A DNA stretch of 64,000 nt from Bacteroidota bacterium (GCA_018266835.1 JAFDZP010000003.1:166824-230823); one strand, 5' to 3'; shown: positions 10,301 through 18,681, counted from the stretch's first letter. A program made the numbers and translations. The notes: a model not told the origin generated them from the sequence alone.

Positions 10301-10391
10301 TTTCAATAATCGGTGACACCGATTGTGAGAATGTAATGTTGGAAATCAGCAGAAGGCAAAATAAGCTGACAATTAGTAATGGTTTTTTCAT
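7323..10391 (-). CDS. Secreted LruC protein with VCBS/FG-GAP beta-propeller and T9SS sorting domain (third paralog)
   Basis: A 1022-residue predicted extracellular protein with the same order as its neighbour. It has a signal peptide (about 1-22), a DUF11-like domain, an LruC-like domain with GSGWNDWDVNDFV, an FG-GAP/VCBS-type propeller with repeated DxDxDG calcium-loop motifs, and a T9SS sorting domain (NYPNPFNPTTKISF...ETKKMTLVK). The N-terminal 200 residues are the most divergent of the three copies. The propeller matches that of the 1019-residue paralog in long identical runs, as expected from recent duplication or gene conversion. It is the promoter-distal-most copy on the minus strand but has its own sigma-54-like promoter and terminator, so the three are probably transcribed separately. 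Confidence 0.87.
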   Translation of the reverse strand: MKKPLLIVSLFCLLLISNITFSQSVSPIIENVTNYGNGYYFISYGYNNTSGSIANIPVNNGAGVRNFFTPGVIDRGQPTTYQIGRQIAVWGIWVQYGTSLTWNLTGRTATNGTKNITAAITDNSTVMPPIGGQVTYTIKYSNNESSGLSNGKLVDTIPAGTQFVSATGGGVSSGNAVTWNIGSMNGQTSGTVTVTIQVVALEAAAIGYRNVVYFSGQFNGANYRAFGYDDNIGNPTRTTDSSYIAAFEDLKGSGWNDWDVNDFVVGMRERVTFNNSNQITQIVFDYEALARGSAYVNQFLHFIKIPGNSTATLVVKDSNGVVLPSLGYTNQNFTDAVNTRIFPNTYNALPPKPGRTFSNVEKAQVGIIKGYTATLTITTDPNSVNSGNYVRGNSRPYLINEINKQIDIASLAGTLGNTQNVDNNVDAGTRLYGYFLDLAYRLPYNWKWPLEGPPSAIWRSFPYFNNYILSSKTVATDWYVAPDTSLVWNRRVVPADYAFSGEKSKTSFLNKLQSIGYSTDELILTDSAGSFFSSPKLADIDNDNKLEILIGSYDKKFHAYKTNGTEVNGFPVTTTGLIRSTAAVYLNPNGSRVIAFGSDDGKLYAVDKNGANLPGFPVQTPKAIKSSPMIVDLNNDGQKEIVVLSGDGKMYAYSFNGTALSGFPVQVQNTEDNFGNIIIMPSPAAVDLDGNGTKEIVIGTLDKTLKVLNSDGSVRFTKTLDSAVYSSPLIAKINSSTYRIIVATASGSIYVYDNAGNLVTSKNLGSGFISSPVLADLDKSGTPQLIAATIDGTITKLNAVTLATMWELPTGQQIYSSPVIADIDGDNYLDIIYGGQNGFLLPLTRQGYLVDSTTMAAVEPFDSWIISTSAIGDIDKDGKIDLVAASMDNKLKAFSLPGTSVNTKVWWGSFGNDLGNTRVADSLTSVGIVNSSAVADKYLLGQNYPNPFNPTTKISFSLPKNEFVSVKVFDMSGKEIAQLVNNEMKTGVYEYQFDGSKLASGVYFYRITTPNFTETKKMTLVK

Positions 10392-10442
10392 TTGGGGTAG
10401 TAAATGGTTAAATTAATTAGTCTGTATTTTCTTATCCTTATA

Positions 10443-10457
10443 TCAATTCCTGTACCA
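10443..10457 (-). promoter_or_regulatory. Sigma-54-like -24/-12 promoter
   Basis: The minus-strand sequence TGGTACAGGAATTGA has GG-N10-GA spacing and lies 52 bases before the ATG of the 1022-residue paralog. Confidence 0.6.
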
Positions 10458-10470
10458 TTTATTTTGAATG

Positions 10471-10491
10471 GGTTTAAATATTGTTTTAACA
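10471..10491. promoter_or_regulatory. Imperfect dyad GGTTTAAA...TTTTAACA
   Basis: It matches the right half (TTGTTTTAACA) of the perfect dyad at 7166-7185 and has the same spacing to the sigma-54-like site, so it is probably the same operator type. Confidence 0.35.
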
Positions 10492-10628
10492 GCATTTGAT
10501 TAAAGAATTGATCAGGATTTTAGAGGAACAAAAAAGCAAACCAACTATCAGAGGTAGTAAGAGGTTACAGTAGGTGCTTGAGATTGTTCTCTTGCCGCAA
10601 ATGAATGAAGCAAGAGAACATAGAAATT

Positions 10629-11093
10629 TTATTTTTTAAACATCTTGAAATCTTTAATAACTAAGTAAGGCGAGCCTGTACCGCTGTTAGTTTTAGCTCT
10701 CATTGTGTAATAGAAATTACAATTTTTCTTTATGGAAGGAACTGTAATGTTCACTGACTTATATGTATCAGATGCGGAAGCGTCTCTAAGTGTGTAAAGC
10801 CTTGTGCTTGTTGTATCTGTAATATATAATAATGTGTCAGCTGCATTACTTAATCCTTTATAAGAAAAAGAAATTCTTGTACTGTCTCTATCAGTAAAGT
10901 TTAAAGCCCCGGTACCAAAATTTTTTGTCTGGGTAACAAGCCCGCCCCCAAATGCACTGTAAATTGAATCGAAAGATACTGCTGTTACTTCAACTTCTCC
11001 AGTTGGATTTGATGGAGTTGTTGGATTATCATCAGATTTGCAACCCGCATAAATGAACAATGTGACTAAGAAAAGATAAATAATAATTTTCAT
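10629..11093 (-). CDS. Small predicted lipoprotein
   Basis: A 154-residue protein with a lipoprotein signal peptide: the hydrophobic stretch IIIYLFLVTLFIYAG is followed by Cys18. A Ser/Asp/Thr/Pro-rich linker (KSDDNPTTPSNPTGE) comes next, then a single beta-rich domain of about 115 residues. The linker is typical of Bacteroidota surface lipoproteins. It is not recognised as a named family. It has no sorting domain, unlike its neighbours, so it is likely membrane-anchored. A conserved 71-base intergenic element lies about 290 bases upstream. Confidence 0.6.
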   Translation of the reverse strand: MKIIIYLFLVTLFIYAGCKSDDNPTTPSNPTGEVEVTAVSFDSIYSAFGGGLVTQTKNFGTGALNFTDRDSTRISFSYKGLSNAADTLLYITDTTSTRLYTLRDASASDTYKSVNITVPSIKKNCNFYYTMRAKTNSGTGSPYLVIKDFKMFKK

Positions 11094-11505
11094 AGAGTGT
11101 TTTTATTAATTTTATAAATAATTTGCTTCAAATTAAGTATTTTCCAAAATATTTGCTGGAAGAATAATCAAAAGTTTTCCTGAAAAAATACACAGATTTT
11201 CGTTAAATAAAGCACTGTATAGATTATAATAACAATAAAATAAACCTACTATTCTTTCCTTAAAAATAATTAATAACTGCTTTTTAGTTATCGTAAATTG
11301 ATTTTATTAATTTTGTATTCAAATTTAATCAAAAAAAGTAAAAACTATAATTCAGAATATAACGTAAAATTTTTTAAAATTGATGGATTTTTGACGGGTT
11401 TTCAGAATCTCTATACTGTAAAAACAATACTTAACAATTTTAAAATTCAGCATTAAAGTTTTTCATTGATGAATTTTATTATAAAGGAACATATCAGACC
11501 CGGGA
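11094..11505. other. Intergenic region, 412 bases
   Basis: A very AT-rich gap between two minus-strand genes. It holds the 71-base element at 11381-11451. No other hairpin, tRNA or convincing frame was seen. The promoter of the lipoprotein should be here, but no clear -7/-33 pair could be assigned. Confidence 0.5.
11381..11451. repeat. 71-base conserved intergenic element, copy 1
   Basis: It aligns without gaps to 15481-15551, identical at 53 of 71 positions by hand count. It starts with two in-phase TGAYGGRTTTT units, then has TACTGTAAAAACAATA (imperfect TATTGT/ACAATA dyad) and ends AAATTCAGC. Both copies sit 200-300 bases upstream of a minus-strand gene for an exported protein. Confidence 0.6.
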
Positions 11506-13128
11506 TTAGAAGTTTACGCGGGGGAAATAATCATGTACATCATTCATTTCCTTTGTTTTTATGGTTTCCTCACATTCATGGGCATAATCAATTAAGTATT
11601 TTAAAGAATAATCATTCTTGTACTTCAAATATAAATTATCTTTCAAATTCAGAATCATTTTTTTTGTCAGCTCTTTATCCTTATAGGAAATGAGAGCGTT
11701 GATTATATAGTAATATTCATCGTCAACTTTTCGCCTGTTCAGAAGCATACCTAAAAGTAAATTTTTAATTCTTTCATCATTAATATATCTTGCGGCATCC
11801 AAATAATGATTAAAGAATAAATACCGGTAATTTGTTATAAGTAAATCTTTTATAAGGTCACAGGTTCCGTTTGGATCAATATTATAACGATACAATAAAA
11901 TATTTTTTACGATTTTTCTTTCTGAATTATTGTATGTTATCCAATGATAGTCAGAAAAATTATAATAAAATTTTTCATACTCGGAGAAGAAATTCTCTAC
12001 AAATTTTAAAGTTCTTATTGAGTCTGAGGCATCTAATTCATTAAATATTTGTGGTGTAGTTATATTGTGCTTTTCTGCAATATAGAACTTATACTTGAGC
12101 AAATTCTCATTAGCAGAATTTTCCAATCCATACAAAAGAATTGCCAGATAAGGATGTTTAATATAGGTTTCTTCTATATCGATTTTTACCAAACTATCAA
12201 TCAATTTTTCAGATTCATCATTCTGATACTTAAATAAAGCTTTTACTAGATTTTTATCGCCTCGTTCTATCTTTGATGTTAAAATTTTTTCTTTAACTGT
12301 TCTCCAGAAAATTGTATCAGGATTTATACTGATTGCTTCAAATAAACAATTATTATATGAATCAGTGTTCTTACTGTAAATATACTCGTATTTTTTCCTC
12401 TCAAAATTTTTCAAAATAATCTCTGCATCAAATTCTCTTCTATACTTAGATAAAGCCACGTTCGCATAAATATTTTCTGAAGCAATATACTTTATTCGGT
12501 CATAATAGTTTTCATTAAAATTTTTATTAAAAAGAATATTCTTAAGATAATCCAATTTATTATCAGTAAAAATAATTACACTATCCAGAATATATTTTTG
12601 TAAAGAATCCAGATATACCTGGTTCGGCATTGCGTAATCAAATGCATTGGTGTATTCAAATTTTACATTATCAATAAAAAAGTCCCCTGCTTTTTGCCTG
12701 AATATTACATCGGCATACATACATTCTACCCTCGAAGTATCCTGTATATGTTCAATCAATAATGGAAAGAAATTTTTAAAACCTTTGTTTGTAAGCGCCC
12801 GGAATGAATAGCACCTTATTACAGGATTGGGGTGACGTGTTAAAGAAATAAGCAGAGTAGTATCCTGCTTGGATAATTTATCCAATGATTTTTGCGTGGG
12901 TGATTCAACACCTACAAGACCTATAAAGCTGCTGTATATTTTATTATCTTTTGCTAGTTTAAGTAAAATTTCTTTTACTTCAGGTTTTAATTTGGATTCA
13001 TCAAAGTAATATTGAGACTGCGCTTTATTGAAATTAAACAATAAAATAAAAATTATTAATCCATAATAAACTTTATTCAATTTATAATTTAGGTTCACAA
13101 ATTTTTTATTTTGCAGCATTATTGTCAC
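11506..13128 (-). CDS. Exported HEAT-like repeat protein of unknown function
   Basis: 540 residues with an N-terminal hydrophobic segment (about 21-36, YYGLIIFILLFNFNKA) acting as signal peptide or anchor. The rest is alpha-helical and rich in Lys, Asn and Tyr. Residues around 95-115 (RHPNPVIRCYSFRALTNK) look like a HEAT repeat, and similar helical pairs follow. It has no T9SS sorting domain. It starts 12 bases after the stop of the upstream Ycf48-like gene, so the two are probably one transcript. A shorter protein at 37363-38274 has a similar PNPVxRxY segment. No catalytic motif is visible, so the function is unknown. Confidence 0.6.
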   Translation of the reverse strand: MTIMLQNKKFVNLNYKLNKVYYGLIIFILLFNFNKAQSQYYFDESKLKPEVKEILLKLAKDNKIYSSFIGLVGVESPTQKSLDKLSKQDTTLLISLTRHPNPVIRCYSFRALTNKGFKNFFPLLIEHIQDTSRVECMYADVIFRQKAGDFFIDNVKFEYTNAFDYAMPNQVYLDSLQKYILDSVIIFTDNKLDYLKNILFNKNFNENYYDRIKYIASENIYANVALSKYRREFDAEIILKNFERKKYEYIYSKNTDSYNNCLFEAISINPDTIFWRTVKEKILTSKIERGDKNLVKALFKYQNDESEKLIDSLVKIDIEETYIKHPYLAILLYGLENSANENLLKYKFYIAEKHNITTPQIFNELDASDSIRTLKFVENFFSEYEKFYYNFSDYHWITYNNSERKIVKNILLYRYNIDPNGTCDLIKDLLITNYRYLFFNHYLDAARYINDERIKNLLLGMLLNRRKVDDEYYYIINALISYKDKELTKKMILNLKDNLYLKYKNDYSLKYLIDYAHECEETIKTKEMNDVHDYFPRVNF

Positions 13129-13140
13129 ATTTTTAAAACG

Positions 13141-15282
13141 TTACTTTACAAGCAGCATCTTCTTAGTCTCTGTAAAATCTCCCGCCGTTAACTTATAATA
13201 ATATACTCCGCTGGATAATTTTGATGCATCAAATGAAACTGAATAACTTCCCGCTGACTGATTTGCATTTACAAGTTCATATACTTCCCTGCCCATCATA
13301 TCATAAACTCTGAGAGTTACATTATTTGAAACAGGTAACTCATAATTTATTTTTGTTGATGGATTAAAAGGATTCGGGTAATTCTGCATCAGAGTAAATT
13401 TTTCGGGTACATTTTTTCCTGTTTGTGTAACACTTACTAAAGGATTATCATACTCTAGCACGAGTCCTAAATTACCGACTGTCCATGCAAGATTTCCGTC
13501 ATCGTTAAAATGCACAGCATTCAGTTGATTAAAGCTTCTTCTCGGAGGCGCTGCCCATGTTGCACCGCCGTCAGTTGTCATAAATGTATATCCTCCGCCG
13601 CCGACTGCAATGCCAGTTAATGCATTCGCAAAATCCATTCCCCATATTGACTGCCCCAGATTAGCGCTGTTCACCCAGTTCACCCCTCCGTTAGTTGTGG
13701 AATACACCTTTCCTGCTGAGCCTGATGCAAAACCTGTAAGCTCATTTGCAAAACTAATTGCAAACATACCGATCATACTTCCGTCATTCACCTGCTGTGC
13801 CCAGCTCTGTCCGCTGTTTGTTGTTTTATATACTTTCCCGTTTAAACTTCCACAAACGTAACCGGTATTCTCATTAAGAAAATCCATACTCCATGTAAGA
13901 AATCCTGCTTCGGGAGCAGTTAAAGCAGTCCAGTTCGTTCCGCCGTTTGTAGTTTTCAGAACAACTCCGCCTTCACCACCAACAAATCCAGTTGTTGTAT
14001 TTAAAAAATCCACTGCAAGAAGATCATTGGTTCCTGCTGATGATGTCTGCGATATCCAGTTAGTTCCTCCGTTTGTAGTCGCAAGAATTACTCCGTTATA
14101 TCCGGCAATGTATGCAACGTTTGGGGTAACTGCTTTTACATTTGCTAGCTGAGTTGTAACTCCTGATGTCTGAGGTGTATATGTCACTCCTTCATTAGTA
14201 GTCTTTGCAATAAAACCTGAATTGCCTGAAATAAATCCAACCGTATTATTTGCAAATGATACTCCGTTCAGTGTACCCGAAGAAATTCGTTTGCTGATAT
14301 CTGCCCAGGTAAGTCCTGCATCGGTTGATTTTAAAATTCTTCCGCTCTTACCGCCTATATAAGCAGTATTATTATCAGAAAACCTTACGCAAAAGAAGTC
14401 ATCTGTAAAAGCAGTTGTTATTATATCCCAGGTCTGACCTGTATTAGTCGTTCTTAAAATTTTTCCTGATGTTCCAATAGCGAGCCCTATAGTATTATTG
14501 GAATTAAAATCTGCGCTGTATAAAATTATTGAACCCGTGTTATTTCCGTAAACAGAGTCCCATGTTGTTCCGCCGTTTGTAGTGCGTGCAATTCTTTGTC
14601 TTTCACCCATTACAAAACCTGTAGATGAATTTATAAATTTAATGAATCTGAAGTCATCGGTAGAAGGAGTGAAAATTGTGGGAAGGACTGTAAAGTTTGT
14701 TCCGCCGTTTATTGATTTTAGTATCGTATTATCGCTGGCTGAAGCAAATATTAGGTTTGCATCAACAGCATCAGTGCACCAGATAGTTTTTGAGGAAGAA
14801 CTTGCACTTGATTGCGTTATCCATGTTGTACCGCCATCCGTTGTTTTTTGAATAAATCCATTAAAGCCCATCATCCAGCCTGTAGTTGCATTCGCAAAGT
14901 CGAGTCCGTATTTAGTAGTATCAATTGAAGTTGAAAGAGATACCCAGTTAAGTCCTCCGTTAGTTGATTTCAAAGGTTTATCGCTAGGTCCTCCGCCTAT
15001 AGCATAACCTGTCTGAGAGTTTGCAAAGAATACTCTGCGGAAAGGTCTTTCAGGTAATGCACTCTGCACCTGCCATGTTGTCCCGCCGTCGAAAGTAAGC
15101 ATCGTTTCTCCTATGCTGATTCCGTATGTAACTCCGATAATATTATTTGCGCTGAATGCATAAAAATCGTAAACGTCGTTTACCGTCGGGTACGGACTTC
15201 TCATAATCCATTGTGAGTAAGAAACTGAAAAATTTAAAGTCATTATACTAAAAATGAAAAGGGATAGTAAAAACTTTTTCAT
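13141..15282 (-). CDS. Secreted Ycf48/BNR-type beta-propeller with T9SS sorting domain
   Basis: 713 residues. A signal peptide (about 1-23, ending SYSQ) is followed by about 13 repeats of roughly 45 residues that each contain TTNGGTNW or a variant (TTDGGTTW, STNGGLNW) preceded by a GFxxG strand. This is the hallmark of Ycf48-like/BNR propellers; the repeat number suggests two stacked propellers. A T9SS type A sorting domain ends it (NYPNPFNPSTKINY...ETKKMLLVK). Proteins of this kind are abundant in Ignavibacteria. Despite the family name, a role in photosystem assembly is not implied; adhesion or carbohydrate binding is only a guess. Confidence 0.85.
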   Translation of the reverse strand: MKKFLLSLFIFSIMTLNFSVSYSQWIMRSPYPTVNDVYDFYAFSANNIIGVTYGISIGETMLTFDGGTTWQVQSALPERPFRRVFFANSQTGYAIGGGPSDKPLKSTNGGLNWVSLSTSIDTTKYGLDFANATTGWMMGFNGFIQKTTDGGTTWITQSSASSSSKTIWCTDAVDANLIFASASDNTILKSINGGTNFTVLPTIFTPSTDDFRFIKFINSSTGFVMGERQRIARTTNGGTTWDSVYGNNTGSIILYSADFNSNNTIGLAIGTSGKILRTTNTGQTWDIITTAFTDDFFCVRFSDNNTAYIGGKSGRILKSTDAGLTWADISKRISSGTLNGVSFANNTVGFISGNSGFIAKTTNEGVTYTPQTSGVTTQLANVKAVTPNVAYIAGYNGVILATTNGGTNWISQTSSAGTNDLLAVDFLNTTTGFVGGEGGVVLKTTNGGTNWTALTAPEAGFLTWSMDFLNENTGYVCGSLNGKVYKTTNSGQSWAQQVNDGSMIGMFAISFANELTGFASGSAGKVYSTTNGGVNWVNSANLGQSIWGMDFANALTGIAVGGGGYTFMTTDGGATWAAPPRRSFNQLNAVHFNDDGNLAWTVGNLGLVLEYDNPLVSVTQTGKNVPEKFTLMQNYPNPFNPSTKINYELPVSNNVTLRVYDMMGREVYELVNANQSAGSYSVSFDASKLSSGVYYYKLTAGDFTETKKMLLVK

Positions 15283-15675
15283 AGCAAATTTTTCTTTAAG
15301 TTAGTTCAAATTAATAATTATTGATAGAAGAGAAAAGGTTGAAGTCTTTGAACTTTACGGATAAGTTTTCGTTTTTTGATTTCATGAAATCTGATTTATT
15401 CATTGAATACCAATCTAATTCACAATTATTAAGATTGTAATAATTATTATTTATTTCCTTTTTGAAAATATTTTTTGAAATGACGGGTTTTTGACGGATT
15501 TTTAAGACCTTGGTATTGTAAAAACAATATTTGAGTTTTTAGAAATTCAGCCGGGATGTGTTTTCCAATTCGACTGTTTTGATTCAAGCAAAATTTATGA
15601 ATCGAATCGAATCAAATTAAGAAATTATTTTTGAAAATAAAAGAAGATGTTCCCTATTGGCAGGTATAGGAAAAA
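15283..15675. other. Intergenic region, 393 bases
   Basis: AT-rich gap holding the second 71-base element (15481-15551), a run of TCGAATCGAATC at 15600-15614, and a partial dyad TCCCTATTGGCAGGTATAGG at 15651-15670 just beyond the stop of the upstream gene. No gene is supported. Confidence 0.5.
15481..15551. repeat. 71-base conserved intergenic element, copy 2
   Basis: It contains TGACGGGTTTTTGACGGATT (two TGACGGRTTTT units), then TATTGTAAAAACAATA and AAATTCAGC at the same offsets as in the copy at 11381. It lies about 200 bases upstream of the Ycf48-like gene. Confidence 0.6.
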
Positions 15676-16977
15676 TTATTTCACAAGCAGCATTTTTTTT
15701 GTCTGAACAAAATCATCTGTCGTGATTTTATAAAAGTAAATTCCTGAGCTTAACTTTTCAGCATTGAAAGTCTCTTCATAAACTCCTGCTCCAAGTTTTT
15801 CATTAACAAGAAATTCAATTTCTTTACCTGCAGAATTATAAACCTTCAGAGAAACAAATGAAGATTTCGGCAGCTCGAATTTTATTTTTGTTGTGGGATT
15901 GAAAGGATTAGGATAATTTTGTGAAAGTATATAACTATCTGAAACGATGCTTGAAATATTCTGTACGCCAACCTGATTCAAGTCTCTTCTGTAAATGCCA
16001 TTGTTTGCCGGAGCAAATACATAATTTCCGCATTTTGTAATTGCATTAAACTGAAACTGGCTCCCGGTAGGAATTCCCTGATTGATTGGATACCAAAGCT
16101 GTCCCTGATTTGTCGTAATATAAATTCCTTCGTTGCATCCAACAATCAGATTATTATTGAACTTTGCAATTGCATAAACCGGGTTATAAAAATTAGGTAT
16201 TCCGTTATTGACTAAGCTCCATAAAGCGCCGTTGTTTGTTGTTCTGAATACCTGACCGTCGTATGATGTTCCGTAAATATAACCGTTATAATTCACCATC
16301 GAAAAAATTGTAGTGAATGCAGGAAAACCATAATTTACAGCAGTCCATGTCGCACCATTATTCGTAGAAGCATATACTCCAAGTCCGTTTGTCGCCGTGG
16401 AGCCGAGTATTCCTAAAAATAGAGTATTACCGTTAACACAAAAACATGAAATTGTTTTTTCGTCAAGGAAAGTGGAAGGTTTAGTCCAGTTCTGCCCGCT
16501 GTTTGATGATACATACACTCCGTCATCAGTGCCTGCAAAAATTAGATTATCTTTCGTAATAAAACAATAAACAGGTGTGCCTTCAACCATTCCGGCAGCA
16601 CTGGGAAACCAGGACTTTCCGCTATCTAAACTTTTGTATACACCTACTGAGCCGGGAGGTGTACCATTTACATCAATTCCAAGAAAAACTTCATTTCCTT
16701 TAGTATACAATGATTTGGAATAATCCGGCAGCCAGGTTGAATATGGAAGTCCCTGAAATGTTATTACCCAATGTGCCCCGAAATTAGTAGAGTAGGCAAT
16801 TCCCTGTTTGCCTGATATGAGAGTATTTCCAATTGAGGTCATACAATATCCGACTACAGTATCACCAGCCGAAGTTCCGGGAATAGACCACTGTGCCTTG
16901 ACACTTGAAGAGATAATTGCTAAGTTTGTTAATAATAAAGCAATTATAACTAATATTTTTTTGTAAAAATGTATCAT
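15676..16977 (-). CDS. Secreted BNR-type beta-propeller with T9SS sorting domain
   Basis: 433 residues: a signal peptide (about 1-29, ending VKAQ), then about six blades with BNR/Asp-box-like turns such as STNFGAHW, SLDSGKSW, SSNSGQNW, STNNGATW, TTNNGALW and TTNQGQLW, and a T9SS sorting domain (NYPNPFNPTTKIKF...QTKKMLLVK). Asp-box loops are structural and do not prove sialidase activity; no catalytic residues were identified. Unlike the neighbouring 713-residue protein it forms a single propeller. Confidence 0.85.
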   Translation of the reverse strand: MIHFYKKILVIIALLLTNLAIISSSVKAQWSIPGTSAGDTVVGYCMTSIGNTLISGKQGIAYSTNFGAHWVITFQGLPYSTWLPDYSKSLYTKGNEVFLGIDVNGTPPGSVGVYKSLDSGKSWFPSAAGMVEGTPVYCFITKDNLIFAGTDDGVYVSSNSGQNWTKPSTFLDEKTISCFCVNGNTLFLGILGSTATNGLGVYASTNNGATWTAVNYGFPAFTTIFSMVNYNGYIYGTSYDGQVFRTTNNGALWSLVNNGIPNFYNPVYAIAKFNNNLIVGCNEGIYITTNQGQLWYPINQGIPTGSQFQFNAITKCGNYVFAPANNGIYRRDLNQVGVQNISSIVSDSYILSQNYPNPFNPTTKIKFELPKSSFVSLKVYNSAGKEIEFLVNEKLGAGVYEETFNAEKLSSGIYFYKITTDDFVQTKKMLLVK

Positions 16978-17298
16978 GTACTCTGCAAAATAAAGGATTT
17001 ATTTGCTATCTGCAAATTAAAATTTTCTACCTCCGAAAAAACTGAACAATCTTTCGAAACTCAATTATATATAAACAATCAAAAAATATAGTGTTGAACT
17101 ATTTTTTAATTAACAACGTTTTTATAGTTAAAATGTTTATTAAAGAAGTATCCACACTATGTTATTTTTTATGTATCAGAAATAAACAATCCAAAAATAG
17201 TCTTAATTTTACTATTTACTCAAATACTTAGCGGTATAGTATTTGATATACATTGAGTAACTTCAAATTATATACCAAGTAATTTGCGATTAACAACC
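16978..17298. other. Divergent intergenic region, 321 bases
   Basis: It carries the start regions of two oppositely oriented propeller genes. On the plus side is a sigma-54-like motif at 17232-17246. On the minus side TTAATTTGCA (17011-17020) resembles a Bacteroidota -7 box. The rest is AT-rich with no further structure seen. Confidence 0.45.
17232..17246 (+). promoter_or_regulatory. Sigma-54-like -24/-12 promoter
   Basis: CGGTATAGTATTTGA has the same GG-N10-GA spacing and TTGA ending as the three LruC promoters and lies 53 bases before the ATG at 17299. The -24 box is less perfect (CGGTAT). Confidence 0.45.
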
Positions 17299-18681
17299 AT
17301 GAAAATAAAAAATAATAAATTAAGCAGTAAGTTTCAGTATTCATTTACAGGGGCATTACTGATTTTATTTTTAGTCTCTTTCTCAGATTCTTATCCGCAA
17401 GCCGCAGGCATGTGGTATGCGCAATCCACTAACGATACTAATTATACTTACAATTCGGTTTACTTTGCAAACGATTCCGTCGGCTGGGTCTGTGGTACAC
17501 ATGGAAAAATTTTCAAAACAGTTAACGGCGGCGATAGCAATCAGTGGAATGTTCAGCTTTCTAATTCTTATCAGAATTATTTACAAAAAATTGAAGGAAT
17601 ACAAGGTTCGCAAAATTATGTATACGCATGCGGTTATGTAAACAACAGCAATCCCCCTGCAGGAGTTATCTTACAGACAAATAACGGCGGAACAATATGG
17701 ACTAACAGCACTATCAATTATATAGACTTTAAAACTCTCCACTTCATAAATGCTTTCACAGGATTTATTGTAGGCGGTAGATTTGATGATGTAAATGCCG
17801 GAAGAATTTATAAAACAACTAATGCCGGGCAGGGCGCTACAGGATTCACATTCACAACTTATACAGATAATTCAGTTTTAACACTCGGAACATTCCGGGC
17901 TATATCATTTATTAATACAAATACAGGCTGGATAACTGCAACAAATTCCTCTAACAATACAACCCTTCTGAAAACTACTAACATGGGGGTAAACTGGAAC
18001 GTTACAGGGACTACTATCAACGGAATATATATCAACGATATAAAATTCATCAATGAACAAACAGGATGGGCATGTGGCGGCGGAGCAGAAGGCAACCGCG
18101 CAAAGATTTTAAAAACAACTAACGGCGGACAGAGCTGGACTATACAGACTTTCACAAACTCTAATATGTTCAAGTCAATGAGCTGGCCGACTTACTTCAG
18201 CACTTACAGAGGTTTTATCTGCGGCGAGAACGGACTTGTTTACGTATCATACGATTTAGGTGATACCTGGATTAATCAGATTACTCCTAACATAAATAAC
18301 CTGAATTGCATTTACTTCCCATATGCAGATCTCGGATGGGCAGTCGGCAACAACGCCGATGTAATTTCTACATATCACGGCGGAGTGCTTGTAAATAATA
18401 TTTCAACAAGAGTTCCTGACTCATATAACGTATATCAGAACTACCCGAACCCCTTCAATCCTACAACAACAATAAAGTTTGACGTAATAAAAAGCGGTAA
18501 TGTAAGGCTCGAAGTCTTTGACGGAACAGGCAGAAAAATTGAAGAGCTTGTTAATGAAAATTTAGCTCCCGGAACATATACAACTTCATGGGATGCGAAG
18601 GGTCGCTCAAGCGGAATTTATTATTACCGTATTTCAGCGGGAGATTTTATAAAGACAATGAAAATGAGTTTGATTAAATAA
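17299..18681 (+). CDS. Secreted Ycf48-like propeller with T9SS sorting domain
   Basis: 460 residues from the ATG at 17299, preferred over an in-frame TTG 15 bases upstream because a standard Lys-rich signal peptide begins there. The signal peptide ends near SYPQA. About six Ycf48-type repeats follow, with motifs such as GWVCG...KTVNGG, QTNNGGTIW, KTTNMGVNW and KTTNGGQSW. A T9SS sorting domain closes it (NYPNPFNPTTTIKF...KTMKMSLIK). It is the only plus-strand member of this cluster and has a terminator at 18705-18732. Confidence 0.85.
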   Translation: MKIKNNKLSSKFQYSFTGALLILFLVSFSDSYPQAAGMWYAQSTNDTNYTYNSVYFANDSVGWVCGTHGKIFKTVNGGDSNQWNVQLSNSYQNYLQKIEGIQGSQNYVYACGYVNNSNPPAGVILQTNNGGTIWTNSTINYIDFKTLHFINAFTGFIVGGRFDDVNAGRIYKTTNAGQGATGFTFTTYTDNSVLTLGTFRAISFINTNTGWITATNSSNNTTLLKTTNMGVNWNVTGTTINGIYINDIKFINEQTGWACGGGAEGNRAKILKTTNGGQSWTIQTFTNSNMFKSMSWPTYFSTYRGFICGENGLVYVSYDLGDTWINQITPNINNLNCIYFPYADLGWAVGNNADVISTYHGGVLVNNISTRVPDSYNVYQNYPNPFNPTTTIKFDVIKSGNVRLEVFDGTGRKIEELVNENLAPGTYTTSWDAKGRSSGIYYYRISAGDFIKTMKMSLIK

